From assembly GCA_022827685.1 (NCBI GenBank), contig JAJEIH010000049.1, forward strand, positions 62,001-126,000: DNA of 64,000 bases, read 5' to 3'. Every line of letters begins with the position of its first letter. Positions within the stretch are counted from its first letter, which is position 1. Shown here piece after piece: positions 33,964 through 42,810 of this stretch. This DNA comes from Alphaproteobacteria bacterium. Lineage in GTDB: Bacteria > Pseudomonadota > Alphaproteobacteria > Bin95. The notes below the pieces were generated by a model, which did no database searches, was not told the origin of the DNA, and saw only the letters and a list, made by a program, of their open reading frames with translations. A program made the position numbers and the translations under genes.

Positions 33964-34790
33964 CCGGGGCGGCGAAGGTGGCCGGCATCATGGGCTGGCC
34001 GGTCTCGCATTCGCGTTCGCCGGCGATTCACGGCCACTGGCTCGCGCGCTATGGCATAGACGGCGCCTATATCCCCTATTCCGTGCGGCCCGAAGACGGC
34101 TACGACGCCATCCGCATGCTGCCGCGGCTGGGCTTCTCCGGCACCAATGTCACCCTGCCGCACAAGGAAACCGCGCTCCGGGCGGTGGACGAGGCGGACC
34201 CGGTCGCCCGGCGGATCGGCGCGGTCAACACGGTCGTGGCGCGCGGGGACGGCTCGCTGCATGGCAGCAACACGGACGCCTATGGCTTCCTGGAGCATCT
34301 GCGCGCATCCGCGCCGGACTGGCGGCCGGGCGTGGCGGTGGTGCTGGGCGCGGGCGGCTCGGCGCGCGCGGTGGCGGCGGCGCTGGTCGATGCAGGCGCG
34401 CCGGAAGTGCGGCTCGCCAATCGCACGGCGGCGCGGGCCGAAACGGTCGTGGAGGAGATCGGCGGGCCGCTGACAGCGGTCGCCTGGGAGGAGCGGGATG
34501 CGGCGCTCGACGGCGCGGGCCTTCTCGTCAACACCACAAGCCTCGGCATGACCGGCAGCCCGCCGCTGGAGATTTCCCTCGACGCGTTGCCGGAAGGCGC
34601 GGTCGTGAATGACATCGTCTATGTGCCGCTCGAGACGCCGCTGCTCGCCGCCGCGCGCCGGCGCCGCCTCGCCGCGGTGGACGGGCTCGGCATGCTGCTG
34701 CACCAGGCCCGGCCCGGTTTCGCGGCGTGGTTCGGCACCGACCCGGAAGTGGACGACGCGCTCCGCGAAAGCGTGCTGGCCGGGCTGTGA
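33951..34790 (+). CDS. aroE: Shikimate dehydrogenase
   Basis: A 279-residue NADPH enzyme reducing 3-dehydroshikimate to shikimate in aromatic amino acid synthesis. GWPVSHSRSPAIHG binds shikimate, TLPHKE carries the catalytic Lys, NTDAYGF the catalytic Asp, and VVLGAGGSARAVAAAL is the nucleotide loop. Overlap with maf is 13 bp and with coaE 4 bp. The ATG at 33951 could be replaced by the second Met (MLTGAAKVAG) without loss of conserved residues. Confidence 0.95.
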   Translation: MGMLTGAAKVAGIMGWPVSHSRSPAIHGHWLARYGIDGAYIPYSVRPEDGYDAIRMLPRLGFSGTNVTLPHKETALRAVDEADPVARRIGAVNTVVARGDGSLHGSNTDAYGFLEHLRASAPDWRPGVAVVLGAGGSARAVAAALVDAGAPEVRLANRTAARAETVVEEIGGPLTAVAWEERDAALDGAGLLVNTTSLGMTGSPPLEISLDALPEGAVVNDIVYVPLETPLLAAARRRRLAAVDGLGMLLHQARPGFAAWFGTDPEVDDALRESVLAGL

Positions 34791-35416
34791 GGCGCCGGCG
34801 CACCCTGCCCCGCGTGATCGGCCTCACCGGCTCCATCGGCATGGGCAAGAGCACTGCCGCCGCCATGTTGCGCGAGGCCGGGCTGCCCGTGTTCGATGCC
34901 GATGCCGCGGTGCATCGCATGATGGCGGCCGGCGGGGCGGCCGTGGCGCCCATCGAAGCAGCCTTTCCGGGCGCGGTCAGCGATGGCGCGGTCAACCGGC
35001 GCGCGCTCGGAGACGTCGTGTTCGCGGACGCGGACGCGCTCCGGCGGCTGGAGCGCATCGTGCATCCTTTGGTCGGGCGGGCCGAACGCGCCTTCCTGCG
35101 CCGGGCCGCACGCGAGCGCCGGCGGGCGGTGGTGCGCGATGTGCCGCTGCTGTTCGAGACGGGCGGCGAGAAGCGCTGCGACTGGACCGTTGTGGTCTCG
35201 GCCCCGGCGCACATACAGGCCGCCCGCGTACTGGCCCGCCCCGGCGTCACAAGGGAGCTGCTCGACTCCGTGCGGGCGAAACAGATGGCGGATGCGGAAA
35301 AGCGCAAGCGCGCCGATACCGTGGTGCCGACCGGCGCCGGCCGGCGGCTGACCCGCGACCGGCTGAGGGCCATGCTGCGCCGGCGGCGCCACAAGGGAGT
35401 AAAACGGGATGCGTGA
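34787..35416 (+). CDS. coaE: Dephospho-CoA kinase
   Basis: A 209-residue P-loop kinase making coenzyme A from dephospho-CoA. GLTGSIGMGKSTAAAML is Walker A, and DADAAVHRMM and RDVPLLFETGGEKRCDW are CoaE signatures. The GTG start at 34787 overlaps the aroE stop (GTGA). The short basic leader VRRRRTLPR precedes the P-loop strand. An alternative GTG nine codons later would also open the fold. Confidence 0.94.
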   Translation: MRRRRTLPRVIGLTGSIGMGKSTAAAMLREAGLPVFDADAAVHRMMAAGGAAVAPIEAAFPGAVSDGAVNRRALGDVVFADADALRRLERIVHPLVGRAERAFLRRAARERRRAVVRDVPLLFETGGEKRCDWTVVVSAPAHIQAARVLARPGVTRELLDSVRAKQMADAEKRKRADTVVPTGAGRRLTRDRLRAMLRRRRHKGVKRDA

Positions 35417-36089
35417 GATCGTCCTCGACACCGAGACGACCGGGCTTGACCCGTCGGACGGGCACCGCGTCGTGGAAATCGGCGCGCTGGAGCTCGTGAA
35501 CCGCGTTCCGACGGGCTCGCACTGGCACAGCTACATCAATCCCGAGCGCGACATGCCGGAGGAAGCCTACCGCATCCATGAGCTGTCGGAAGAGTTCCTC
35601 CGGGACAAGCCGCGTTTCGCCGAGGTCGCGGACGGCTTCCTGGAATATGTCGGCGATGCGCCGCTGGTGATCCACAACGCGCCCTTCGACGCCGGCTTCC
35701 TCAATGCCGAATTCGCCCGGCTCGACCTGCCGCCGCTCGCCGGAGAGCGGCTGGTCGATACGCTGCAGATAGCCCGCAGCCGCTTCCAGGGTGCGCCGAA
35801 CAGTCTGGATGCGCTCTGCAAGCGGTTCGAGATCGACCTCTCGGTCCGCGCTCTGCACGGCGCGCTGGTGGACTGCCGCCTGCTGGCGGAGGTTTATCTG
35901 CACCTGACCGGCGGCCGCCAGCCGGACCTGGCCTTCCAGGCCGGCGCCGGCGGCAATGCCAAAACCGTGGGGAAGACGCAGGCGAGCAGCCCCTTCCGGC
36001 CGCCCCGGCCGCATGCGCCGACGGCGGAGGAGCTTGCCGCCCACAAGGCGTTCGTCGCCGGCCTGAAAGACCCGGTCTGGCTGGAGTGA
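35409..36089 (+). CDS. dnaQ: DNA polymerase III epsilon subunit (proofreading exonuclease)
   Basis: A 226-residue 3'-5' exonuclease of the replicative polymerase. Exo I is VLDTETTGLDP (Asp/Glu metal ligands), Exo II is IHNAPFDAGFLNAEF, and Exo III-epsilon is HGALVDCRLLAEVY with the catalytic His. The C-terminal tail (about residues 180-226) is the alpha-subunit-binding linker. It overlaps coaE by 8 bp. In Caulobacter-like genomes secB commonly comes next; here a nucleotidyltransferase-like gene is coupled to dnaQ instead. Confidence 0.95.
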   Translation: MREIVLDTETTGLDPSDGHRVVEIGALELVNRVPTGSHWHSYINPERDMPEEAYRIHELSEEFLRDKPRFAEVADGFLEYVGDAPLVIHNAPFDAGFLNAEFARLDLPPLAGERLVDTLQIARSRFQGAPNSLDALCKRFEIDLSVRALHGALVDCRLLAEVYLHLTGGRQPDLAFQAGAGGNAKTVGKTQASSPFRPPRPHAPTAEELAAHKAFVAGLKDPVWLE

Positions 36090-36697
36090 TGGCGCCGCGG
36101 CCGACATCGCGCGCCGGCATCGAGGAGCAGAACCGGCTTCTGCTGGACCGCTACCGCCAGTTCCGCATTGCCGCCGACGCCGTGGCGGCTGTCTTGCGGT
36201 CCCATCCTCATGTACTGGCGGTTTCGCTAATCGGCTCGGTCGCGCGCGACCCGTGGAAGGAGGTGCCGCGCTTTACCCCTTACAGGCGCGCGCGGATCGA
36301 ACTCTGGCACGAATGCAAGGATCTCGACCTGGCGCTCTGGCTCTCCGACTTGTCAGACCTGAACGGCCTGCGCCGGAAAAGCGCGGCGGCGCTCAGGGAG
36401 CTGATGGACCGCCGGCGAATCGGCGTCGGGGCCCACCAGGTGGATGTTTTCATCCTGGAACCCGGAACCGACCGTTATCTAGGGCGGCTTTGCAGTTTCA
36501 ACACCTGCCCGAAAGGCAAGCGCGAGTGCCTCGTTCCCGGTTGCGGCGAGACGCCGTTTCTGCGTCAGCACGAGGAGTTCGAGTGGTGGGCGGATACGCT
36601 TGCGCCCGCCAAGGCGGTTCGCCTCTTCGACCGGGCGTCGGGGGCGGTCGCAGAGGCCGGCGGCCTGCCCTTGCCGGAGACAGCCGAAAGCAGCTAA
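36089..36697 (+). CDS. Nucleotidyltransferase-like protein with Cys4 motif
   Basis: A 202-residue protein that I do not recognise as a named family. Residues 44-50 (AVSLIGS), the pair Asp78/Asp80 in CKDLDLALWL, and Asp119 in HQVDVFIL follow the GS...DxD...D plan of minimal nucleotidyltransferases. A distinctive C-x4-C-x6-C-x4-C (Cys135, 140, 147, 152) follows and could bind zinc. ATG 36089 shares its A with the dnaQ stop (TGATG); GTG at 36086 is possible. Coupling to dnaQ suggests co-expression, though a role in replication or repair is only a guess. Confidence 0.7.
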   Translation: MAPRPTSRAGIEEQNRLLLDRYRQFRIAADAVAAVLRSHPHVLAVSLIGSVARDPWKEVPRFTPYRRARIELWHECKDLDLALWLSDLSDLNGLRRKSAAALRELMDRRRIGVGAHQVDVFILEPGTDRYLGRLCSFNTCPKGKRECLVPGCGETPFLRQHEEFEWWADTLAPAKAVRLFDRASGAVAEAGGLPLPETAESS

Positions 36698-36803
36698 TTT
36701 CATTCCCATGGTTCGCTGGCTCCGACGACGACGCAGCTGAACCGGCCGGACACGGCTCCGGCCGGCACTGCCGCCGCTTTGTCCGTCCGGGAGCCGTCCG
36801 ACC

Positions 36804-37334
36804 ATGTGCCCTTTACAGATTTCTCCACTTGAATTCGCCGACCGGCCCGCAGTGGAAGCGCTGCTCGACCTTGTGTTCGGGCGGGACCGCCGAGACAGGT
36901 CCTCCTACCACCTCCGCGCCGGCAACCCGCCCCGCCCGGAGCTTTCCTTCGCCGCGCGGATGGACGGACGCCTGGTCGGCAGCGTGCAGCAGACGCCGGT
37001 TGCGGTCGGGGACAAGGGCTCCCGCGCCCTGCTGCTCGGCCCGCTGGCGGTTGAGCCGGCGCTTCGCGGGCAGGGGATCGGCCGGGCGCTGCTCCGCCAT
37101 TCCCTCGATGCGGCGCGCGCCGCCGGCTGGCTGCATGTCTTCCTCGTCGGCGAGCGGGACTATTACGCGCCGCTCGGCTTCGGCCCGGCAGCGGCGGCAG
37201 GCGTCCGGGTCGCGGGCGAACCGGCGGACCGGGTCCACCACATGGCGCTTGCCCCGGACATTCCCCCGCCGTGTGGAGAGCTCGGCCCGTGGCTGCAGCC
37301 GCGCAGCGGCGGGGACACAGGGGCGGCGCGATAG
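36804..37334 (+). CDS. GNAT-family N-acetyltransferase
   Basis: A 176-residue acetyl-CoA-dependent acetyltransferase. LGPLAVEPALRGQGIGRALLRHSL is the acetyl-CoA pyrophosphate loop (R/Q-x-x-G-x-G/A), and YYAPLGFGPA is the C-terminal strand seen in YhbS-like members. The substrate is unknown. A 106-bp gap separates it from the nucleotidyltransferase-like gene, with no obvious terminator. It is followed 19 bp on by the VWA gene, so they may be co-transcribed. Confidence 0.9.
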   Translation: MCPLQISPLEFADRPAVEALLDLVFGRDRRDRSSYHLRAGNPPRPELSFAARMDGRLVGSVQQTPVAVGDKGSRALLLGPLAVEPALRGQGIGRALLRHSLDAARAAGWLHVFLVGERDYYAPLGFGPAAAAGVRVAGEPADRVHHMALAPDIPPPCGELGPWLQPRSGGDTGAAR

Positions 37335-37353
37335 TGTATGTTTCCGCGCAGCC

Positions 37354-38067
37354 ATGGCCGGAACGCCGACACGCTTCTCGCCTGAGGGCGATATCGACGC
37401 CTTCCTCAAAAAGGCCGCCCGGACGCCGCGCCCGGGCGGCGGCGGACGGCTGATCTTCGCGCTCGACGCCACCGCCAGCCGCGAGCCGACCTGGGACCGC
37501 GCGAGCCACCTCCAGGCCGAGATGTTCCAGACCGCAGCGGCGCTGGGCGGGCTCGAAGTGCAGCTCGTCTTCTATCGCGGCTTTCGCGAATGCAAGGCGA
37601 GCGGCTGGGTGCGCAATGCCAACGACCTGCTGAAACGCATGCTGCAGATCCGCTGCTATGGCGGCCTGACGCAGATCGGCCGCGTGCTGGCCCATGCCGC
37701 CAAGGAGACGGACAAGCGCAAGGTGGACGCGCTGGTCTTTGTCGGCGATGCCTTCGAGGAGGATATCGACCGCGTCTCGCATGAGGCCGGGCGGCTCGGC
37801 ATGCTCGGCACGCCGGCCTTCCTGTTTCAGGAGGGCGGCGACCCGCTGGCGACGCGCGGCTTCAACGAGATCGCCCGGCTGACCGGCGGCGCCTGCTGTC
37901 GGTTCGACACGGGCAGCGCCGAGCAACTGCGCGCCCTGCTGCGGGCCGTGGCGGCGTTCGCGGCCGGCGGCCGCGCCGCGCTGACGTCGCTTCCCGGCAG
38001 CGCGGCGAAGCAATTGGCCGGGCAGATGAAGGCCCTGCCGGGCGGCGGGAGGAGCCGGCGGCGGTGA
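37354..38067 (+). CDS. VWA-like domain protein
   Basis: A 237-residue protein with a von Willebrand A-like Rossmann fold: LIFALDATASREPTWDRAS replaces the classical DxSxS metal site with DATAS, and VDALVFVGDAFEEDID supplies a downstream Asp. There is no signal peptide or membrane helix, so it should be cytosolic. Function is not established. Its stop overlaps the start of a membrane J-domain gene by 4 bp (GTGA), which points to a functional pair. Confidence 0.78.
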   Translation: MAGTPTRFSPEGDIDAFLKKAARTPRPGGGGRLIFALDATASREPTWDRASHLQAEMFQTAAALGGLEVQLVFYRGFRECKASGWVRNANDLLKRMLQIRCYGGLTQIGRVLAHAAKETDKRKVDALVFVGDAFEEDIDRVSHEAGRLGMLGTPAFLFQEGGDPLATRGFNEIARLTGGACCRFDTGSAEQLRALLRAVAAFAAGGRAALTSLPGSAAKQLAGQMKALPGGGRSRRR

Positions 38068-38762
38068 TCGGCGTCGTCGTCCTGGTCCTGGCGCTGCTGG
38101 TCTGCCTGCCGCTGCTTGCGCGCTGGGCCGCCAATGCCGACCCCAGGGTGCTCCTGCGCGTGCTCAGGCTGGCGGCCGTGCTGGTCATGGGCGCCGCCGT
38201 GCTCCTGCTGCTGGTGTTCGGGCGCGGCCTCGTGCTGGGCCTGCTGGCGCCGCTGCTGTTCGGCCTGTTCATGCAGTGGCGGCGCGCGCGCAACATGGCG
38301 AAGACCGCGAGAGGCCCCACGCCCGGCAAGGGATCGGAGGTCCAGACCCGTTTCCTTTCCATGCGCCTCGACCATGATTCCGGGGCCATGCACGGGCGGG
38401 TGATCGACGGCCCGCATACCGGCGCGAGCCTCTCCGACCTCGCCGAGGACCGGCTGTTCGATCTCCTGCGCTTCTACACCGGCAACGACCCGCGCTCGGC
38501 CCAGCTTCTGGAAAGCTGGCTGGACCGCGAGGGACCGGAGAACTGGCGCGACAGGGCCGCCTATGAGGCGCCGGCCGCGGGCGGTGCGGGCATGAGCCGC
38601 AGCGAGGCCTACAAGGTTCTGGGTCTGGCGCCGGGGGCGGCCGCGGCCGAAATCCGCGCCGCGCACCGCCGGCTGATGCGGGAATACCACCCGGACCGGG
38701 GCGGCTCGACATTCTTCGCCGCGCAAATAAACCAGGCGAAGGATATATTGCTTGGGTCCTGA
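38064..38762 (+). CDS. Membrane-anchored J-domain protein
   Basis: A 232-residue protein with two N-terminal membrane segments (about 2-19 and 33-66), a cytoplasmic linker and a C-terminal J domain starting at SRSEAYKVLGLAPGA. The HPD tripeptide at 209-211 (YHPDRGG) is intact, so it should stimulate an Hsp70 (DnaK) ATPase at the membrane. No zinc-finger or client-binding region of DnaJ is present. The anchor-then-J-domain plan resembles mitochondrial Pam18/Tim14. It starts with GTG, coupled to the VWA gene. Confidence 0.85.
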   Translation: MIGVVVLVLALLVCLPLLARWAANADPRVLLRVLRLAAVLVMGAAVLLLLVFGRGLVLGLLAPLLFGLFMQWRRARNMAKTARGPTPGKGSEVQTRFLSMRLDHDSGAMHGRVIDGPHTGASLSDLAEDRLFDLLRFYTGNDPRSAQLLESWLDREGPENWRDRAAYEAPAAGGAGMSRSEAYKVLGLAPGAAAAEIRAAHRRLMREYHPDRGGSTFFAAQINQAKDILLGS

Positions 38763-38805
38763 AGCGCAGGACTCGCGCATGCGGGGAAAGAAGGGACGTT
38801 CATCC

Positions 38806-39675
38806 ATGACGCGACCGGTGAAGACGGCGGTCATCCCTGCCGGCGGGCTCGGCACGCGCTTCCTGCCTGCCACCAAGGCCGTGCCGAAGGAAATGCTGCC
38901 GGTCGTGGACAAGCCGCTGATCCAGTATGCGGTCGAGGAAGCATGGGCCGCAGGCGTCGAGACCGTCGTGTTCGTGACTTCGCGCGGCAAGGCGGCGATG
39001 GAGGACCATTTCGACCTCGCGGCGGAGCTCGACGAGGCGCTGGCGGCGGGCGGCAAAGAGGAATTGCGGGCCGCAGCATCGGAGATGGTGCCGGCGGCGG
39101 GCGCGGTCGTGCATGTCCGGCAGCAGGCGCCGCTCGGCCTCGGCCATGCGGTCTGGTGCGCGCGCCATGTCGTGGGCGCCGCACCTTTCGCCGTGCTCCT
39201 GCCGGACGACCTCGTGCTCTCGGAGCGGCCCTGCCTCGGCCAGCTTCTCGACATCCACCGCGAGCATGGCGGCAATGTCGTCGCGGTCATGGACGTGCCG
39301 CGGGAGGAAACCGGCCGCTACGGCGTGCTGGACGTTGTGGAAGATGACGGACGGCTCGCCTCGGTCCGGGGCCTTGTGGAGAAGCCGCCCCCGGCGGACG
39401 CCCCTTCGACGCTCGCCATTGTCGGGCGCTATGTGCTCGATCCCTCGGTGCTGACGGCGCTCGACGCGCACGAGACGGGCGCGGGCGGCGAAATCCAGTT
39501 GACCGACGCCATGGCGCGAACGGTCGGCGATGTGCCCTTCCACGGCCTGCGCTTCGAGGGCCGGCGGTTCGACTGCGGCGACAAGATGGGCTTCCTCGAA
39601 GCCAATATCGCCTGCGCGCTCGCAAGGCCCGAGCTCGCGCCGGCGGCAAGGGAAATCCTGGCCCGCTTCGCCTGA
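38806..39675 (+). CDS. galU: UTP-glucose-1-phosphate uridylyltransferase
   Basis: A 289-residue enzyme making UDP-glucose. IPAGGLGTRFLPATKAVPKE is the nucleotide-binding signature and EKPPPADAPS with FDCGDKMGFLEANI are typical GalU blocks. It opens a sugar-nucleotide cluster: galU (UDP-glucose), ugd (UDP-glucuronate), phosphomannomutase. ATG 38806 gives the family N-terminus MTRPVKTAVIPAGG; an upstream ATG at 38779 also has a ribosome-like GCAGGA and cannot be excluded. Confidence 0.95.
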   Translation: MTRPVKTAVIPAGGLGTRFLPATKAVPKEMLPVVDKPLIQYAVEEAWAAGVETVVFVTSRGKAAMEDHFDLAAELDEALAAGGKEELRAAASEMVPAAGAVVHVRQQAPLGLGHAVWCARHVVGAAPFAVLLPDDLVLSERPCLGQLLDIHREHGGNVVAVMDVPREETGRYGVLDVVEDDGRLASVRGLVEKPPPADAPSTLAIVGRYVLDPSVLTALDAHETGAGGEIQLTDAMARTVGDVPFHGLRFEGRRFDCGDKMGFLEANIACALARPELAPAAREILARFA

Positions 39676-39714
39676 AGCAGGGGCCGGCGCGGGACAGGCG
39701 GCGGGGGACCGGAT

Positions 39715-41028
39715 ATGCGCATTGCGATGGTGGGCGCGGGCTATGTCGGCCTGGTGACGGGCGCCTGTTTGACCGAGTTCGGCACGGATGCGGTCTGCGT
39801 GGACAGGGACGCGGAGCGGATCGAAAGGCTTCGGCAGGGCGAGATGCCGATCTACGAGCCGGGCCTCGCCGGCCTTGTGGCGCGCAATGTCGAGGCCGGG
39901 CGGCTGACCTTCTCCACCGACCTCGCGGCTGCTGTTGCCGGGGCGGATATCGTGTTCATCGCCGTCGGCACGCCGAGCCGGCGCGGCGACGGCCATGCGG
40001 ACCTCAGCTTCGTCTTCGACGCGGCGCGCGAGGTCGTGGCGGCGGTCCGGGGCTATACCGTGCTGGTGACGAAATCGACGGTGCCGGTGGGAACGGGCGC
40101 CCGCGTCGCCGGGATCGCCGCCGAACTGCGCCCGGACGCCGAGATCGATGTCGTCTCCAACCCGGAATTCCTGCGCGAGGGCGCGGCGATCGAGGACTTC
40201 ATGCACCCCGACCGGGTGGTGATCGGGGCCGAGACCGACCGCGCCCGCGCTGCGATGCAGGAGCTTTACCGGCCGCTCTTCCTGCGCGAGACGCCGATCC
40301 TGTTCACCGACCGCGAGACGGCGGAGCTCACCAAATACGCCGCCAACGCCTTCCTCGCGGTCAAGATCACTTTCATCAACGAGATCGCGGACCTCTGCGA
40401 GCGCGTGGGCGCGGATGTGCAGGACGTGGCGCGCGGCATGGGGCTCGACCGGCGGATCGGCGACAAGTTCCTGCATCCCGGGCCCGGCTATGGCGGCTCC
40501 TGCTTCCCGAAGGACACGCTGGCGCTGACCCGGACGGCCAGCGATGCCGGATCTCCGGTGCGCCTGGTGGAAACGGCCGCCGCCGTCAACGACGCCCGCA
40601 AGAGCGCCATGGCCGGGCGCGTGCTGGAGGCGCTCGGCGGCGATGTGGCAGGCAAGACTGTCGCGGTGCTGGGCCTCGCCTTCAAGCCCAACACGGACGA
40701 CATGCGCGAGGCGCCGAGCCTCGAGCTGGTGCCGGCGCTGCAGGCGGCCGGGGCGAAGGTGCGCGCCTATGACCCGCAGGCGATGGAGACCGCACGCCCG
40801 CTGCTGCCGGATGTCGCCTGGTGCAGCGATGTCTATGACGCCGCCGAAGGCGCTGACTGCGCCGTGCTGGTGACCGAATGGAACGAGTTCCGCGCGGTGG
40901 ACATGGGGCGCCTTCGCAGAGCCATGGCCGCGCCCGTGCTTCTGGACCTGCGCAATGTGTACAAGCCCGCCGAAATGGCGGCGGCCGGCTTTTCCTATCG
41001 CGGCGTCGGCAAGGGGCGGGCGCCGTGA
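39715..41028 (+). CDS. ugd: UDP-glucose 6-dehydrogenase
   Basis: A 437-residue NAD enzyme oxidising UDP-glucose twice to UDP-glucuronate. RIAMVGAGYVGLVTGACLTE is the NAD fold, GYGGSCFPKDTLAL carries the catalytic Cys, and VLGLAFKPNTDDMREAPS is the C-terminal UDP-binding domain. It follows galU by 39 bp, so product and substrate are made by neighbours. UDP-glucuronate feeds capsule, exopolysaccharide or lipopolysaccharide sugars. Its stop overlaps the mutase start (GTGA). Confidence 0.96.
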   Translation: MRIAMVGAGYVGLVTGACLTEFGTDAVCVDRDAERIERLRQGEMPIYEPGLAGLVARNVEAGRLTFSTDLAAAVAGADIVFIAVGTPSRRGDGHADLSFVFDAAREVVAAVRGYTVLVTKSTVPVGTGARVAGIAAELRPDAEIDVVSNPEFLREGAAIEDFMHPDRVVIGAETDRARAAMQELYRPLFLRETPILFTDRETAELTKYAANAFLAVKITFINEIADLCERVGADVQDVARGMGLDRRIGDKFLHPGPGYGGSCFPKDTLALTRTASDAGSPVRLVETAAAVNDARKSAMAGRVLEALGGDVAGKTVAVLGLAFKPNTDDMREAPSLELVPALQAAGAKVRAYDPQAMETARPLLPDVAWCSDVYDAAEGADCAVLVTEWNEFRAVDMGRLRRAMAAPVLLDLRNVYKPAEMAAAGFSYRGVGKGRAP

Positions 41029-42413
41029 CCGGGCATGTTTTCCACCCGAGTTTCCTCCGGGAATACGACGCGCGCGGCATTGTTGGCGAGACCCTGTCGG
41101 AGGCGGATGCGCTGGCGCTCGGCCGCGCTTTCGGCACCGTGCTGGCGCGGGCCGGACGGGGGCGCGCAGCGGTGGGCCATGACGGCCGGCTGAGCTCTCC
41201 CGCCCTCGAGGCGGCTCTGGTCGAAGGGCTTTCCGCCGCCGGCATCGACGTGACCCGCATCGGGCTCGGACCGACGCCGATGCTCTATTTCGCCATGTAC
41301 CATCTGGGCCTCGACGCGGGCGTCATGGTCACCGGCTCGCACAACCCGCCCGACTACAACGGTTTCAAGATGGTAGTGGCGGGCGAGGCGTTCTTCGGCG
41401 AGCGCATCCGGGCGCTCGGGCCGCTCGCCGCCGCAGGCGGGTTCGCCGAGGGGCGGGGCGCGGTTTCCGGGGTTGCTGTCGAGGATGCCTATGTCGCGCG
41501 CCTCGCCGAGGAGGCGGGCGACGGGCCGGGACTCCGCGTCGGCTGGGACGCCGGCAACGGGTCTGCCGGGCAGGTCATGGCGCGCCTCGCCGCCCGGCTG
41601 CCGGGCGAACATTTCTTGCTGAACGAAGAGATCGACGGGACCTTTCCCGCGCACCATCCGGACCCGACCGTGCCGGAAAACCTGGTCCAGCTCGTCGATC
41701 TGGTGCGCCGCGAGGGCCTCGACCTCGGCTTTGCGCTCGACGGCGACGGCGACCGCTTGGGCGCGGTGGACGGCGAAGGGGAAGTGCTCTGGGCGGACCA
41801 GCTGCTCATCCTGCTCGCGCGCGACCTGCTCGCCGAGCGGCCGGGCGCAGGCGTGATCGCCGATGTGAAGGCGAGTCAGGCGCTGTTCGACGCCGTGGCC
41901 GAGGCCGGCGGGCGGCCCGAGATGTGGAAGACGGGCCACACCCTCATCAAGAGCCGCATGGCCGAGACCGGGACGCCGCTCGCAGGCGAGATGAGCGGCC
42001 ATATTTTCTTCGCCGACCGCTGGTACGGCTTCGACGACGGGCTCTACGCCGCGCTCCGGCTCCTGAAGGCCCTGGAGCGGTCCGGCCTCACGCTCGCGGA
42101 GTTCCGCCGCTCGCTGCCCGTGTGGATCAACACGCCGGAGTTGCGCTTTCCCTGTCCGGAGACGCGCAAATTCGCGGTTCCGGGCGAAGTTGCCCGGCGG
42201 CTGGCCGCGGCCGGCGCCGATGTGAACGCGACGGACGGCGTGCGCGTCGCCACCGAAGACGGCTGGTGGCTGCTGCGCGCCTCCAACACGCAGGATGCGC
42301 TCGTCGCGCGCTGCGAGGCGCATGCGGGGGCGGGAGAGGCCGGGCTCGACCGGCTCAAGGCCGCGCTCACAGCCGAACTGCGCGCCTCGGGCGTCGAACC
42401 GCCGGAGATCTGA
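41025..42413 (+). CDS. Phosphomannomutase/phosphoglucomutase (AlgC type)
   Basis: A 462-residue alpha-D-phosphohexomutase interconverting hexose 6- and 1-phosphates. VTGSHNPPDYNGFK contains the phosphoserine, LDGDGDRLGAV is the metal loop, GEMSGHIFF the sugar loop and RASNTQDAL the phosphate-binding C-terminus. The N-terminal FLREYDARGIVGETL resembles the dual-specificity AlgC group. It starts with GTG overlapping the ugd stop. It would supply glucose-1-phosphate to GalU and mannose-1-phosphate to GDP-mannose synthesis. Confidence 0.94.
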   Translation: MTGHVFHPSFLREYDARGIVGETLSEADALALGRAFGTVLARAGRGRAAVGHDGRLSSPALEAALVEGLSAAGIDVTRIGLGPTPMLYFAMYHLGLDAGVMVTGSHNPPDYNGFKMVVAGEAFFGERIRALGPLAAAGGFAEGRGAVSGVAVEDAYVARLAEEAGDGPGLRVGWDAGNGSAGQVMARLAARLPGEHFLLNEEIDGTFPAHHPDPTVPENLVQLVDLVRREGLDLGFALDGDGDRLGAVDGEGEVLWADQLLILLARDLLAERPGAGVIADVKASQALFDAVAEAGGRPEMWKTGHTLIKSRMAETGTPLAGEMSGHIFFADRWYGFDDGLYAALRLLKALERSGLTLAEFRRSLPVWINTPELRFPCPETRKFAVPGEVARRLAAAGADVNATDGVRVATEDGWWLLRASNTQDALVARCEAHAGAGEAGLDRLKAALTAELRASGVEPPEI

Positions 42414-42421
42414 GACAGCCC

Positions 42422-42769
42422 ATGCCCGAAGCCCGTCCCAACCCGCTCAAGCTCAACCGCCTGCAGTGCAAGACGCTCGCGCTGCTGCAGGCGCTCGCCG
42501 AACTGCCGCGCTACGCGACGCCGGGGCCCGAGGAGGGCGAGACCGTGATCGCTTCCATGCCGCCCGCCCACGGCAACCACTTCCACCTCGGGCCCTATAT
42601 CGTGTTCGCGAGCGACGCGACCGGGCTCGCCAACCGCTCCGTATTCGTTGCGCTGACCCGGCGGGGACTGGTGCGCGACGCCGGCGGGCGCACCGTGCTG
42701 ACGGTTGCCGGCAGGGACTACGAAACCGGCATCGCCGGCTCTATCCTGCACCGCAGCGACCACGATTGA
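42422..42769 (+). CDS. Conserved small protein of unknown function
   Basis: A 115-residue protein that I can name only as conserved in Alphaproteobacteria. The pattern is NRLQCKTLALLQALAE, then a conserved-looking block with HGNHFHLGPYIVF (about residues 52-64), then ALTRRGLVRDA and TVLTVAGRDYETG. The order helix, strand pair, LTRRGLV, basic turn suggests a winged-helix fold. The NHFH histidines could bind metal. It lies 8 bp after the mutase gene and 41 bp before the next gene, in the same direction. Confidence 0.75.
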   Translation: MPEARPNPLKLNRLQCKTLALLQALAELPRYATPGPEEGETVIASMPPAHGNHFHLGPYIVFASDATGLANRSVFVALTRRGLVRDAGGRTVLTVAGRDYETGIAGSILHRSDHD

Positions 42770-42810
42770 GACAGGGCGGCCGGCACCGGCCGCCCGACGG
42801 GAGGGGGAAA

